Origin: BP-464 sp045805505 | GTDB taxonomy: Bacteria > Actinomycetota > Thermoleophilia > Solirubrobacterales > Solirubrobacteraceae | Reading direction: 5' to 3' | Length of the DNA: 64,000 nt | Assembly (NCBI GenBank): GCA_045805505.1 | Contig: JBJMLA010000032.1 | Span: 69,146 to 133,145, forward strand | Shown here: one piece after another, positions 17,458 to 28,088 of the stretch | Numbering within the stretch: the first letter of the stretch is position 1 | Layout: every line of letters begins with the position of its first letter | Notes under the pieces: model-generated | The model's input: the letters and a program-made list of their open reading frames with translations, nothing else | Told to the model about the DNA's origin: nothing | Database searches by the model: none | Translations under genes and position numbers: made by a program

Positions 17458-18225
17458 GTGGAGGACGACTCGCTGCGCAAGCTGCAGCGAGACAACGCTC
17501 GCCTGACGTCTGACAACGTCGACCTCGAGGAGCTGACGGTCGAGCTCGCTCGGTCAAACAAGGACCTCGAGCGGTTCGCATACGTGGCGTCCCACGACCT
17601 GTCCGAGCCCCTGCGGGCCGTGTCGGCGTTCAGCCAGCGGCTCGCCGACCGCTACCGCGGAAAGCTCGACGCCGACGCCGACGAGTACATCGACTTCATC
17701 CTCGACGGCACCGAGCGCATGCGTTCGCTCATCGAGGCGCTGCTGGCCTACTCGCGGCTGGGCCGCGCGGAGCTGCGGCTGGCGGTCGTCGACACCGGCG
17801 CCCTGGTCGCCGACGTCCTCACCTCGCTGGGCTCGGAGCGGATCGCCTTCGTCGACGTCGGTGAGCTGCCGGCGGTCACGGCCGATCCCACCCAGCTGGC
17901 CCAGGTCTTTCAGAACCTGATCGGCAACGCGCTGAAGTTCGTCGACGACGAGGCGCCCGCGGTCCGGGTGACGGCCGAGCGCGAAGGCGACGGCTGGCGC
18001 TTTGACATCGCCGACAACGGCATCGGGATCGACCCGCGCTACGCCGAGCGGATCTTTGACGTCTTCGAGCGCCTGCACACGCGGGAGAGCTACCCCGGCG
18101 CGGGGATCGGGCTGTCGATCTGCCAGCGTGTGATCGAGCGTCACGGCGGCCGGATCTCCGTGATGCCGGGCGAGGACGGGGGGACCGTCTTCTCCTTCAC
18201 CCTTCCCGACCGAGAGGCGCCATGA
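17458..18225 (+). CDS. Soluble histidine kinase without sensor domain
   Basis: 255 residues. A short coiled coil (about 5-38) leads into the dimerisation helix with the phospho-acceptor His46 (YVASHDLSEPLRA), then the ATPase domain with N box FQNLIGNALKF, G1 DIADNGIGI and G2 GAGIGLSICQ. There is no membrane segment, PAS or GAF domain, so the signal must come through another protein, perhaps by direct binding of its N-terminal helix. Phytochrome-type kinases have similar DLSEPLR sequences. Starts at GTG 2 bp after the upstream regulator and overlaps the downstream one (ATGA). Confidence 0.9.
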   Translation: MEDDSLRKLQRDNARLTSDNVDLEELTVELARSNKDLERFAYVASHDLSEPLRAVSAFSQRLADRYRGKLDADADEYIDFILDGTERMRSLIEALLAYSRLGRAELRLAVVDTGALVADVLTSLGSERIAFVDVGELPAVTADPTQLAQVFQNLIGNALKFVDDEAPAVRVTAEREGDGWRFDIADNGIGIDPRYAERIFDVFERLHTRESYPGAGIGLSICQRVIERHGGRISVMPGEDGGTVFSFTLPDREAP

Positions 18226-18668
18226 GCCCCGCAGGCCGCATCCTTCCCGCCCAGATCCTGCTCGTCGAGGATTCGCCCAGCGACATCCGGCTGACCCGCG
18301 ACGCACTGGCCGACGCGAAGGTCATCAACGATCTGCACGTGGTCACCGACGGCGAGCAGGCGCTGATGTTCCTGCGCCGCCAGGGCGAGTTCGCCGACGC
18401 CCCGCGGCCCGACCTGCTGCTGCTCGACCTCAACCTCCCGCGGGTCAGCGGCCTCGAGGTGCTCGAGGAGATCAAGGCCGACCCGGAGCTGCGGCGCATC
18501 CCGGTCGCCGTGCTGACGACCTCGGCCGAGGACCGCGACGTGCTCGCCGCCTACGACCGGCACGTCAACTGCTACCTGACCAAGCCGGTCAAGTTCGACG
18601 AGTTCGCCCAGGTCGTGCAGTCGATCGAGGACTTCTTCCTCACGATCGTCCGCCTGTCGCCGGAATAG
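18222..18668 (+). CDS. Single-domain response regulator (Rcp1-like)
   Basis: 148 residues, receiver domain only: acidic residues in LLVEDSPSDIRL, acceptor Asp in LLLLDLNLPRVSG, Lys in YLTKPVKFDEF. It overlaps the kinase gene by 4 bp (ATGA) and is probably its direct phosphorylation partner. Like the regulator at 17048 it has no DNA-binding or enzymatic output. The two regulators flank one kinase, which suggests a branched relay or a phosphate sink. The C-terminus carries an extra helix (IEDFFLTIVRLSPE) seen in many regulators of this type. Confidence 0.9.
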   Translation: MSPAGRILPAQILLVEDSPSDIRLTRDALADAKVINDLHVVTDGEQALMFLRRQGEFADAPRPDLLLLDLNLPRVSGLEVLEEIKADPELRRIPVAVLTTSAEDRDVLAAYDRHVNCYLTKPVKFDEFAQVVQSIEDFFLTIVRLSPE

Positions 18669-18689
18669 GGCTCATATCGTCAACGGGCG

Positions 18690-20615
<1,926 letters not shown>

Positions 20616-20622
20616 ACAGCGC

Positions 20623-20644
20623 GTTCACATCGTTTTCACATCGT
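20623..20644 (+). promoter_or_regulatory. PHO-box-like repeats before DUF47-pit
   Basis: Two tandem 11-mers, GTTCACATCGT (20623-20633) and TTTCACATCGT (20634-20644), identical at 10 of 11 positions. The unit matches the 11-nt GTTCAC-type direct repeats bound by actinobacterial PhoP. It lies 31 bp before the chosen DUF47 start. Confidence 0.75.
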
Positions 20645-20674
20645 CGGACCGTGCAGATGGGCATGATGCGGCCC

Positions 20675-21301
20675 ATGTCCCGTCTCTCCCAGGTGTTCAT
20701 GCCGAAGGATCGCGAGTTCTTCGACCTCTTCGAGGAGGCCGCCACCAACGTTGTGCGCGGCGCCGATCTGCTCGACCAGATGCTGCGCAGCTACCCCGAG
20801 AAGAAGGACCTCGCGCGCGACATCCTGATCTGCGAGCAGGACGGCGATCGGATCACGCACGACATCATCAACCGGCTCAACAACACGTTCGTCACGCCCA
20901 TCGATCGTGAGGACATCATCTTCCTCTCGGGCGCGCTCGACGACATCGTCGACCTCACCGAGGAGGTCGCCGACTACCTCGGTCTCTACAAGATCGAGGC
21001 GCCGATGGAGCAGGCCCAGCGCCTCGCCCACATCCTCCTGCAGGCCAGCCGCCAGATCGCCGAGGCCATGCCCCGGCTGCGCGACTTCAAGGACATGGAT
21101 CACTACACGATCGAGATCCATCGCCTCGAGAACGACGGCGACCGGATCGTCCGCGAGGCGGTCGCGTCGCTGTTCGAGGGCGGGATCGACCCGATGGTGG
21201 TCATTCGCTGGAAGGACCTCTTCGAGCGCCTCGAGGAGGCCATCGACGCCTGCGAGACGGTCGCCAACGTGCTGCAGAACATCGTGATCAAGAACGCCTA
21301 G
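20675..21301 (+). CDS. DUF47 / PhoU-like accessory protein of Pit
   Basis: 208 residues, all-helical PhoU-like fold. Repeated acidic motifs that bind metal clusters are seen (EQDGDRITHDI and LENDGDRIVREAV, each E...DGDR), and IDPMVVIRWKDLFERLEEAID is typical of the family. It sits 3 bp before pit; such pairs are thought to control the low-affinity phosphate transporter. Four in-frame ATGs (20657, 20663, 20666, 20675) are possible; I take the last because MSRLSQVFMPKDREFFDLFE matches the family start. A paralogue lies at 34987-35625. PHO-box repeats precede it. Confidence 0.87.
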   Translation: MSRLSQVFMPKDREFFDLFEEAATNVVRGADLLDQMLRSYPEKKDLARDILICEQDGDRITHDIINRLNNTFVTPIDREDIIFLSGALDDIVDLTEEVADYLGLYKIEAPMEQAQRLAHILLQASRQIAEAMPRLRDFKDMDHYTIEIHRLENDGDRIVREAVASLFEGGIDPMVVIRWKDLFERLEEAIDACETVANVLQNIVIKNA

Positions 21302-21304
21302 CCG

Positions 21305-22414
21305 ATGTCCGCCGACATCATCCTCTACATCGTCATCGCGGCGGCGTTGCTGTTCGACTTCACCAACGGCTTTCACGACACCGCGAACGTCGTCGCGACG
21401 TCGATCTCCACGCGTGCCCTTCCGCCGCGGGCCGCCGTCGGCTTCGCGGCGATCCTGAACTTCGTCGGGGCGTTCATCTCGCTGGAGGTCGCGGCAACCG
21501 TTGCCAAGGGGATCGTCGATCCCGAGCAGATCGTCGGCCAGCAGGGGATGACGATCGTCTTCGCCGGTCTGATCGGCGCGATCGCCTGGAACCTCGCGAC
21601 GTGGTGGTTCGGCCTGCCGTCGAGCTCGTCGCACGCGCTCATCGGCGGCGTGGTGGGCGCGACCTTCGCCGCGGTAGGGACCAAGGCCATCGACGGCAAC
21701 GGGATCCTGGCCAAGGTGGCGATCCCCGCGCTGATCGCGCCGGTGCTCGCGTTCTCGGTCGCCGGCCTGGCGATCCTGGTGATCTACCGCGTTGTCGGAC
21801 GCGTGCGACCTGGGCCCGTGACGCGCGGCTTCAAGCTCGGCCAGCTGGCCTCCGGCGGCCTGCTCGCGCTGGCCCACGGCACCAACGACGCGCAGAAGAC
21901 GATGGGCATCATCACGCTCGCGCTGGTCGCCCACGGCAACCTCCCCGCCGAAGGCTTCGAGGTCCCCACGTGGGTGGTCATCTGCTCGGCCACGGCGATC
22001 GCGCTCGGGACCTACACCGGCGGCTGGCGGATCATCAAGACGATGGGCTCGAAGATCATCAAGATGGATGCGGCGCAGGGCTTCTCCGCCCAGAGCGCCG
22101 GCGCCGTGGTGATCATGGCCGCGTCGCACTTCGGCTACCCGCTGTCGACGACCCACGTCATCAACGGCGGCATCATGGGTGCGGGCGCGGCCAAGCGGCT
22201 GTCCGCCGTGCGCTGGGGCGTTGCGGGCAACATCATCATCGCCTGGGTGCTCACCCTCCCCGCCGCAGCGGCCGGCGGCGCGCTGGCCTACGGGGTCGTG
22301 CGCATCTTCGGCAAGGGGGCGACCGGTCCGGTCGTTGTCTCGGCGGCGATCGCGCTGGGCCTGATCATGCTGTTCACCAAGCGCGCCCGGACGACCGCCG
22401 CGGTGCCCGCATGA
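21305..22414 (+). CDS. PiT family phosphate permease
   Basis: 369 residues with about ten membrane segments and both family signatures: DFTNGFHDTANVVA at the N-terminus, GLPSSSSHALIGG, GTNDAQKTMG in the second half and LSTTHVINGG. It should import phosphate (often as a metal-phosphate complex) with protons or sodium. It follows the DUF47 gene by 3 bp and overlaps the next small membrane gene by 4 bp (ATGA), so the three form one operon under the repeats at 20623-20644. This is the low-affinity partner to the two Pst systems downstream. Confidence 0.93.
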   Translation: MSADIILYIVIAAALLFDFTNGFHDTANVVATSISTRALPPRAAVGFAAILNFVGAFISLEVAATVAKGIVDPEQIVGQQGMTIVFAGLIGAIAWNLATWWFGLPSSSSHALIGGVVGATFAAVGTKAIDGNGILAKVAIPALIAPVLAFSVAGLAILVIYRVVGRVRPGPVTRGFKLGQLASGGLLALAHGTNDAQKTMGIITLALVAHGNLPAEGFEVPTWVVICSATAIALGTYTGGWRIIKTMGSKIIKMDAAQGFSAQSAGAVVIMAASHFGYPLSTTHVINGGIMGAGAAKRLSAVRWGVAGNIIIAWVLTLPAAAAGGALAYGVVRIFGKGATGPVVVSAAIALGLIMLFTKRARTTAAVPA

Positions 22415-22653
22415 GCGCCGCAACCGTCATCGACTGGGGCGCCCTGGGCAAGGTCATCCTGTACTCGGTGGTCGCCGGCATCGGCGTTCCGCTGATCTAC
22501 TCGCTGGCCGTCCTCGGCGCCGCGCGCTCGACCGAGGCGCAGCGAGACCGGCGCAGCGGCACCGCCACGGCGTACGCCCTCCTCGCGCTGCTGGGCGGCG
22601 CGGCCTGCCTGTTCGCCATCGGGTACGGCATCTACCTGATGACGCAGAAGTAG
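22411..22653 (+). CDS. Small two-segment membrane protein co-encoded with pit
   Basis: 80 residues with two membrane segments (about 13-34, LGKVILYSVVAGIGVPLIYSL, and 54-76, ALLALLGGAACLFAIGYGIYL) joined by a charged loop RSTEAQRDRRSG. Start ATG overlaps the pit stop (ATGA), so it is translationally coupled and may be an accessory subunit of the permease. I do not recognise a named family. Confidence 0.8.
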   Translation: MSAATVIDWGALGKVILYSVVAGIGVPLIYSLAVLGAARSTEAQRDRRSGTATAYALLALLGGAACLFAIGYGIYLMTQK

Positions 22654-22679
22654 AAAGCCCGGACCGGGCACCCGTAGAC

Positions 22680-22701
22680 GCCCTGTGAACACGGTGTGAA
22701 A
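22680..22701 (-). promoter_or_regulatory. PHO-box-like repeats before CHAD-ppk-ppx
   Basis: Read on the minus strand: TTTCACACCGT (22701-22691) and GTTCACAGGGC (22690-22680), an 11-bp tandem pair. It lies 42 bp before the CHAD gene start, oriented against the gene, which is tolerated for PhoP boxes in actinobacteria. Confidence 0.7.
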
Positions 22702-22742
22702 CCCGTTCGGCACGGCGGCCCTGCGGCGATATCGTCGCGACT

Positions 22743-23672
22743 GTGGCCAAGGCCCTGCCGATCGACGACGTGGCCCCCGAAACGCCCTTCGGCGCCTTCG
22801 CGGCGCGCGTCATCGAGATCCGCGCCGGTGAGGTCGACTCCGTGCTCGCCGCCGGCAACGCCGACGCCGCCGGGACGCACGATCGCCGCGTGGCCATCCG
22901 CCGCCTGCGCACGGCGCTCGAGGTGTTCGAGCCCGCCTTGCCCAAGCGCGGCAAGAGCGTTCGCCGTGAGCTCAAGGGCGCCTTCTCCGCGCTCGGCCCG
23001 CGCCGCGACGCCGACGTGGCCGTCGAGTTGCTGCGGGCGCTGGAGCCGCATCTTGCCGTCGACGATCGTCCGGGGCTCGAAAGCCTGCTGGCGGCCTTCG
23101 CCGCGGACGGCGCGGCGGGCGGCGATCTCGACCTCGACGCGGCCCAGCGGGCCCGGGAGGGCGCGGCGCTGCTGGCCGAACGCGCTCGCGCTCGCGGTGG
23201 ACCGCCCGCGGTGCAGGCGCTGCGCGCGTCGGCAGCGCGCCGCATGACCGCCGTGACCGGCGGCCTCGACGCACTCGAGGATCCTCGCGACGTGGAGGCG
23301 CTGCACGACCTGCGGCTCGCCGCCAAGCGCCTGCGCTACGTCCTGCAGGCCGCGGCGCCCGCCCTCGGGCCGGCCGCCCGCGCCGGCGCCAAGGCCGCCA
23401 AGGAGCTGCAGACCCTGCTCGGTGATCTTCACGACTGCGACGTCCTGGTGCCCAGGGTCGCCGAGCACCGGCGCGCCCTCCGGGCGGCTGACGTGACGGC
23501 GCTCGAGGCGGGGAACGACGCGGCGAACGCCGGCCTCTATCGCGGCGTGCAGGCCGTCGACACCCACCTCCGCGTGCGGCGCACACGTCTGCGCGAGCAG
23601 GCGAAGGCGCGGCATCAGCCGATCGCCGACGCGCTGCAGCAGGCTGCGATCGATCTGGAGCTGCCCGCATGA
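22743..23672 (+). CDS. CHAD domain polyphosphate-binding protein
   Basis: 309 residues of the conserved-histidine alpha-helical domain. The basic helices that grip polyphosphate are seen twice (THDRRVAIRRLRTALEVFEP and LHDLRLAAKRLRYVLQAA), plus LLGDLHDCDVL. CHAD proteins bind inorganic polyphosphate granules. Its stop overlaps the ppk start (ATGA), which supports this role directly. Start GTG at 22743 gives MAKALPIDDVAPETPFGAF. It has no CYTH enzymatic domain, so it is a stand-alone binding form. Confidence 0.9.
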   Translation: MAKALPIDDVAPETPFGAFAARVIEIRAGEVDSVLAAGNADAAGTHDRRVAIRRLRTALEVFEPALPKRGKSVRRELKGAFSALGPRRDADVAVELLRALEPHLAVDDRPGLESLLAAFAADGAAGGDLDLDAAQRAREGAALLAERARARGGPPAVQALRASAARRMTAVTGGLDALEDPRDVEALHDLRLAAKRLRYVLQAAAPALGPAARAGAKAAKELQTLLGDLHDCDVLVPRVAEHRRALRAADVTALEAGNDAANAGLYRGVQAVDTHLRVRRTRLREQAKARHQPIADALQQAAIDLELPA

Positions 23673-25768
23673 GCGCCAACGCGCTGCCGCGGGACGCGCC
23701 CGTCCCGGTCCGCCAGGAGCTCGCCGACCCGGGGCTCTACATCAACCGGGAGGTCTCTTGGCTCGCGTTCAACGAGCGCGTCCTCGAGCTCGCCGAGGAC
23801 GCATCGCTGCCGCTGCTCGAGCGCGTCAAGTTCGCCGCGATCTACACGTCGAATCTCGACGAGTTCTTCATGGTGCGCGTCGCCGGCGTCCACGATCAGC
23901 TCGACGCCGGCGTCTCGGGCCGGCAGGCCGACGGCATGACGGCCAGCGAGACGATGGAGGCGATCACCAAGCGGGTGCGCGAGCTGGGCGCGCGGCTCGA
24001 CCGCTGCTGGGGCGAGCAGCTGCGGCCGGCGCTGGCCGAGGAGGGCATCCGCGTCGTCTCCTGCGCCCAGTGCAGCGCGGCCGAGCTCGAAGCCGTCGAC
24101 CAGCGCTTCGACGACGAGATCTTCCCCGTGCTCACGCCGCTGGGCGTGGGGCCTGGCCGGCCGTTTCCCTACATCTCGAACCTCTCGCTGTCGCTGGCCG
24201 TGCGGGTCCGCGACCCCGAGACGGGGCACGAGACCTTCGCCCGGGTCAAGGTCCCGCGCGAGGTGCTGCCGCGCTTCATCGCGCTCGAGCCGGGTCTGCT
24301 CGTGCCGCTCGAAGACGTCATCGCCCGCAACCTCCACCGGCTGTTTCCGGGCATGGAGATCCTCGGGCACGACGTCTTCCGCGTCACGCGTGACGCCGAC
24401 CTCGAGGTCTCAGACGAGGCCGACGACCTGCTCGAGGCCGTCGAGGCCGAGTTGCGCCAGCGGCGTTTCGGCGAGGTCGTCCGGCTCGAGGTGGGCGCCT
24501 CGATGGAACAGGACCTGCGCCGCCAGCTCATCGAGTCGTTGCGGGTCGAGGCCCGCGACGTCCATGAGGTCACGGAGCTGTGTGCCCTCGACGACCTGTG
24601 GCAGATCCACGGCCTCGAAGGTCGCGACGAGCTGCGCGACAAGGCCTACGCGCGGCGCATCCCGCCCGCGTTCGCCGACGACGAGACCGACATCTTCGCC
24701 GCGCTGCGCGAGGGCGACATCCTCGTGCACCACCCCTACGACTCGTTCGGCCGCAGCGTCGAACGCTTCGTCAAGGCCGCGGTCGAGGACCCAAACGTCC
24801 TCGCCATCAAGACGACCGTGTACCGGACCTCCGACGACTCGGTGCTCGTGCCGGCGCTCATCAAGGCAGCGGAGGCGGGCAAGCAGGCGGTGTGCATCGT
24901 CGAGCTGACGGCCCGCTTCGACGAGCGCCGCAACATCGAGTGGGCCCGCGCGCTCGAGCGCTCGGGCGCGCACGTCGTCCACGGCCTGCCGGGCATGAAG
25001 ACCCACGCGAAGATGTTGCTCGTCGTGCGCCGCGAGGGCAGCCGGGCGGTCCACTACGTGCACCTCGGCACCGGCAACTACCACGCCAAGACGGCGCGGA
25101 TCTACGAGGACTACGGCCTGTTCACCGCCGACCCCGTGATCGGCGACGACGTCGCCGACCTGTTCAACCTGCTGACGGGTTACGGCAACCCGACCGGCTT
25201 CCACGACGTGCTGGTGGCGCCGACGCATCTGCGCCGCGGGCTGATCGACGAGATCGAGGCCACCGCCGCGGCGGCGCAGCGCGGCGAGCACGCGCGGATC
25301 CTGCTGAAGTGCAACCAGCTCGTCGACCCTGCCTGCATCCGGGCGCTGTACGCGGCGTCGCAGGCCGGTGTCGAGGTCGGCCTCAACGTGCGGGGCATCT
25401 GCGCGCTGCGTCCGGGCATCGAGGGCGTCAGCGACAACGTCCGCGTCGTCTCGGTGGTCGGCCGGTTCCTGGAGCATTCGCGCATCTACGCCTTCGAGCG
25501 CGGTGAGAAGCGCGTCGTGCTGACCGGCTCGGCCGACCTGATGCAGCGCAACCTCGACAACCGGGTCGAGGTCCTCGTGCCGGTCAAGGACGAGGCCCTC
25601 GCAGGGCAGATGATCGACGTGATCGAGCGCTGCATGGCCGATGACACCTTCGCCTGGGATCTGCGGTCGGACGGGAGCTACGAGCGCCGCCGCGGGGGTA
25701 CCCGCAGCGTGCACGCCGAGCTCATGGAGCTGGCCCGCGCTCGCGACGCACCGGCCGAAGACGCCTGA
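23669..25768 (+). CDS. ppk: Polyphosphate kinase 1
   Basis: 699 residues, close to the usual PPK1 length of about 700. It makes polyphosphate from ATP through a phosphohistidine. The N-terminal INREVSWLAFNERVLE and NLDEFFMVR blocks are present; the autophosphorylated His is H446 in KTHAKMLLVV; a second conserved His is H603 in FLEHSRIYAF; GTGNYHAKTARIYEDYG and SADLMQRNLDNRVEVLVPV complete the active site. It forms an operon with CHAD and a Ppx, so synthesis, binding and degradation of polyphosphate are encoded together. Confidence 0.96.
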   Translation: MSANALPRDAPVPVRQELADPGLYINREVSWLAFNERVLELAEDASLPLLERVKFAAIYTSNLDEFFMVRVAGVHDQLDAGVSGRQADGMTASETMEAITKRVRELGARLDRCWGEQLRPALAEEGIRVVSCAQCSAAELEAVDQRFDDEIFPVLTPLGVGPGRPFPYISNLSLSLAVRVRDPETGHETFARVKVPREVLPRFIALEPGLLVPLEDVIARNLHRLFPGMEILGHDVFRVTRDADLEVSDEADDLLEAVEAELRQRRFGEVVRLEVGASMEQDLRRQLIESLRVEARDVHEVTELCALDDLWQIHGLEGRDELRDKAYARRIPPAFADDETDIFAALREGDILVHHPYDSFGRSVERFVKAAVEDPNVLAIKTTVYRTSDDSVLVPALIKAAEAGKQAVCIVELTARFDERRNIEWARALERSGAHVVHGLPGMKTHAKMLLVVRREGSRAVHYVHLGTGNYHAKTARIYEDYGLFTADPVIGDDVADLFNLLTGYGNPTGFHDVLVAPTHLRRGLIDEIEATAAAAQRGEHARILLKCNQLVDPACIRALYAASQAGVEVGLNVRGICALRPGIEGVSDNVRVVSVVGRFLEHSRIYAFERGEKRVVLTGSADLMQRNLDNRVEVLVPVKDEALAGQMIDVIERCMADDTFAWDLRSDGSYERRRGGTRSVHAELMELARARDAPAEDA

Positions 25769-25802
25769 GCGGTCCGTCCTGACCGCCCAGCACGATGGGG
25801 GC

Positions 25803-27278
25803 GTGCGCCTCACGGCGGTCATCGACCTGGGCTCCAACTCGTTTCGCCTCGTGGTCTACCGCTACGAGCCGGGTGGCCCGTGGGCGGTGTGGGACGAGAT
25901 CCGCGCCCCAGTGCGGCTCAGTGCCGGGATGGGCGCCGACCAGGTGCTGCGGCCCGAGCGCATCGAGCGCGCGCTCGAGACGGTCCGCACGTTCGCGGCC
26001 TTCTGCCAGCAGACCGGCATCGAGGACGTGCTGGCGGCGGGCACGAGCGCACTGCGCCGGGCCGCCAACGGCGACGAGGTCATCGCCGCCATCGAGGAAG
26101 CCGGCATGCCGATCCGCATCCTCGACGGGCGCGAGGAGGCCTACTACGGCGCACTGGCGATCCTCAACACGAGCACGGTGGCCGACGGCTTCGGCATCGA
26201 CATGGGCGGCGGCAGCGTGCAGCTGATGCGGCTGGCCGATCGCCGCATGGAGGAGTCGGTCTCGCTGCCGCTGGGCGCCGTCCGCACCACCGAGGACTTC
26301 CTCTCGGGCGAGGACCAGAAGGCGGGGCTCAAGGTGCTGCGCAAGGAGGTCCGCAAGCTGGTCGGCGAGCTCGAATGGTTCGACGGCTCCAAGGGTCCAC
26401 TGGCCGGGATCGGCGGGAGCGTGCGCAACATCGCCGCCGCCGCCCAGCGCCTGCACGAGCTGCCCAACGGCGGCGTCCAGGGCTTCGCGCTCACCGCCCA
26501 GATGGTGTCTGCGGTGGTCGAGGAGCTCGCGGATCGCGGCGTGGACGAACGCCGCGCCCTGGGCGGCATCAGCCCGGACCGCGGCGACGTGATCCTGGCC
26601 GCCGCCGTGGTCCTCGAGACCGTCCTGGCCGAGGGCGGCTTCGAGTGCGTCGAGATCACCGAGGCGGGCCTCCGCGAGGGCATGTTCTTCGAGCGCTACT
26701 TCGACGGACGCGATCCGCCGGTGGCGCAGGACGTCGGCCGCGCGTCGATCGAGAACCTGATGTTGCGCCACGAGGCCGAGCCCGAGCACGCCCGGCGCGT
26801 CGCGCGCCACGCGCTGGCCATCTACGACGGCATGGCCGAGCAGGGCGTCATCGACGGGGTCGCCGAGGACCGGCGACTGCTCGAGGCGGCGGCGCTGCTG
26901 CACGACATCGGCCGGGCGATCGCCTTCGACAACCGCCACAAGCACGCGCGCTACCTGATCCTCGACGAAGGGCTGCCGGGCTTCGCCCGAGCGGACATGC
27001 ACGACGTCGCGCAGATCGTCCGCTACATCCCGAAGGGAACGCCCGAGGCCGACACCCGGGTCGAGCTGCTTGCCGGCGTGCTGCGCATCGCCGAGCAGCT
27101 CGAGCGGACCCGCTCAGGCGACGTCGAGGACCTCCAGGTCTCCGAGAAGGCGGGCGCCGTGCGCCTCAGGGTGTCCGCGCGCCCGGGCGCGACGGTCGGC
27201 ATCTGGGCGGCGAGCCACGGAACGGAGCTGCTCGCCGACGCGCTGGGACGCGACGTCGAGGTGCGGGCGGCGCGCTAG
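25803..27278 (+). CDS. ppx: Exopolyphosphatase / Ppx-GppA with HD domain
   Basis: 491 residues from the GTG at 25803; the frame is open further left, but that part overlaps ppk. The ASKHA core shows AVIDLGSNSFRLVVY, LDGREEAYYGA, IDMGGGSVQLM and GIGGSVRNIAAAA. The C-terminal part (about 310-490) is an HD-like domain with RRVARHALAIYDG and LLHDIGRAIAFDNRHKHARYLIL. It should remove terminal phosphates from polyphosphate, and may also act on pppGpp. It follows ppk by 34 bp. A 13-bp hairpin begins at its stop codon. Confidence 0.9.
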   Translation: MRLTAVIDLGSNSFRLVVYRYEPGGPWAVWDEIRAPVRLSAGMGADQVLRPERIERALETVRTFAAFCQQTGIEDVLAAGTSALRRAANGDEVIAAIEEAGMPIRILDGREEAYYGALAILNTSTVADGFGIDMGGGSVQLMRLADRRMEESVSLPLGAVRTTEDFLSGEDQKAGLKVLRKEVRKLVGELEWFDGSKGPLAGIGGSVRNIAAAAQRLHELPNGGVQGFALTAQMVSAVVEELADRGVDERRALGGISPDRGDVILAAAVVLETVLAEGGFECVEITEAGLREGMFFERYFDGRDPPVAQDVGRASIENLMLRHEAEPEHARRVARHALAIYDGMAEQGVIDGVAEDRRLLEAAALLHDIGRAIAFDNRHKHARYLILDEGLPGFARADMHDVAQIVRYIPKGTPEADTRVELLAGVLRIAEQLERTRSGDVEDLQVSEKAGAVRLRVSARPGATVGIWAASHGTELLADALGRDVEVRAAR

Positions 27279-27306
27279 GGGTCCGCGTGCGGCGCACGCG
27301 GACCCC
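27278..27306. terminator. Strong hairpin after ppx
   Basis: A perfect 13-bp stem (27278-27290 with 27294-27306) and a GGC triloop starts at the last base of the ppx stop codon. There is no clear T-run. It separates ppx from the convergent secreted-protein gene. Confidence 0.75.
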
Positions 27307-27333
27307 CTGCGAGCACTTCAGAGCTGCGGAGGA

Positions 27334-27993
27334 CTACCGGCGGCGCCGGGACTCCTCTTCACCGGTGAGGACGACGTCCTCCTCGGCGGGGATCTTGCGC
27401 TTGGTGTACTTGCCCTTGGCGTAGCTCTTCGGGCTCGGGCAGTCGACGGCGTGCCCGAGATCGAACGGACCGGCCATGGACTGCACGGGCTTGTTCGCCG
27501 AGTTCACAGTGGCGTAGGACACGGTGAGGATCGGGTCGAGCCGGGCGTTGGCGCACCGGTTCTTGTCGACGTAGAACTCGCCGACGATGAAGTTGCCGGG
27601 CGTCTTGTACTCGCCGCCGGTTGGGGACACGCAGTTGATGCCGTAGCCCGGGAACGTGCCGTTGCAGCTGAACGAGTCGGTGCCGACGACGTCGCCGGCC
27701 CCGTTGGTGACGAAGACCTCGGTCTCGACGCCGGTCACCTGGCGCTCAGGAGCCGTGGCGAGCGAGTAGCCCGAGATCTTGCCGTCGCACTGGATCGTGT
27801 ACTTGATCGGCACGGCGGAGGGGTCGTCGGGATCGGGCGTGCCCTTCTCGATCTTCCCCCAGCAGCTGGTGTTGTCGTTGAAGTCCGCGGGCGCCTTCGT
27901 GGCGCCGGCGAGCATGATGGTGACGAACCCGGCCACGACCAGCGCCACGAGGGCGATGAGCGGCTTGGGACGCAGAGTGAGACGGGAATGCAA
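27334..27993 (-). CDS. Secreted or membrane-anchored protein, likely phosphate-regulated
   Basis: 219 residues. A TTG start is chosen because GGAGG lies 5 nt upstream. Residues about 11-31 form a signal peptide or anchor (LIALVALVVAGFVTIMLAG). The exported part has at least five Cys residues (SCWGK, IQCDGK, FSCNGT, GINCV, RCANA), suggesting disulfides, and ends in a charged Lys/Arg/Glu tail. No family recognised. Its upstream region (28045-28088) has a four-unit 11-bp repeat nearly the same as the one before pstS1, so I infer it belongs to the phosphate regulon. Confidence 0.7.
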   Translation of the reverse strand: MHSRLTLRPKPLIALVALVVAGFVTIMLAGATKAPADFNDNTSCWGKIEKGTPDPDDPSAVPIKYTIQCDGKISGYSLATAPERQVTGVETEVFVTNGAGDVVGTDSFSCNGTFPGYGINCVSPTGGEYKTPGNFIVGEFYVDKNRCANARLDPILTVSYATVNSANKPVQSMAGPFDLGHAVDCPSPKSYAKGKYTKRKIPAEEDVVLTGEEESRRRR

Positions 27994-28044
27994 AGCAACC
28001 TCCGTGATGTGTGGTGGTCGCCAGTCTCCGGACCCGGAGCCGCT

Positions 28045-28088
28045 CAGATGTGAATCGCTGGTAGCGACCTAGTGAAGAAGCGGTGAAA
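28045..28088 (-). promoter_or_regulatory. Four-unit PHO-box-like array before the secreted-protein gene
   Basis: Minus-strand units: TTTCACCGCTT, CTTCACTAGGT, CGCTACCAGCG, ATTCACATCTG, each exactly 11 bp. The array starts inside the last codons of the neighbouring gene (stop at 28069) and ends 51 bp before the TTG start. 35 of 44 positions match the array at 29504-29547. Confidence 0.75.

Noticed and set aside
26880..26960. HD motif in the second Ppx as a sign of a separate phosphohydrolase
   Set aside because: The HD-like region is the usual C-terminal domain of long Ppx/GppA proteins, in one frame with the catalytic core.
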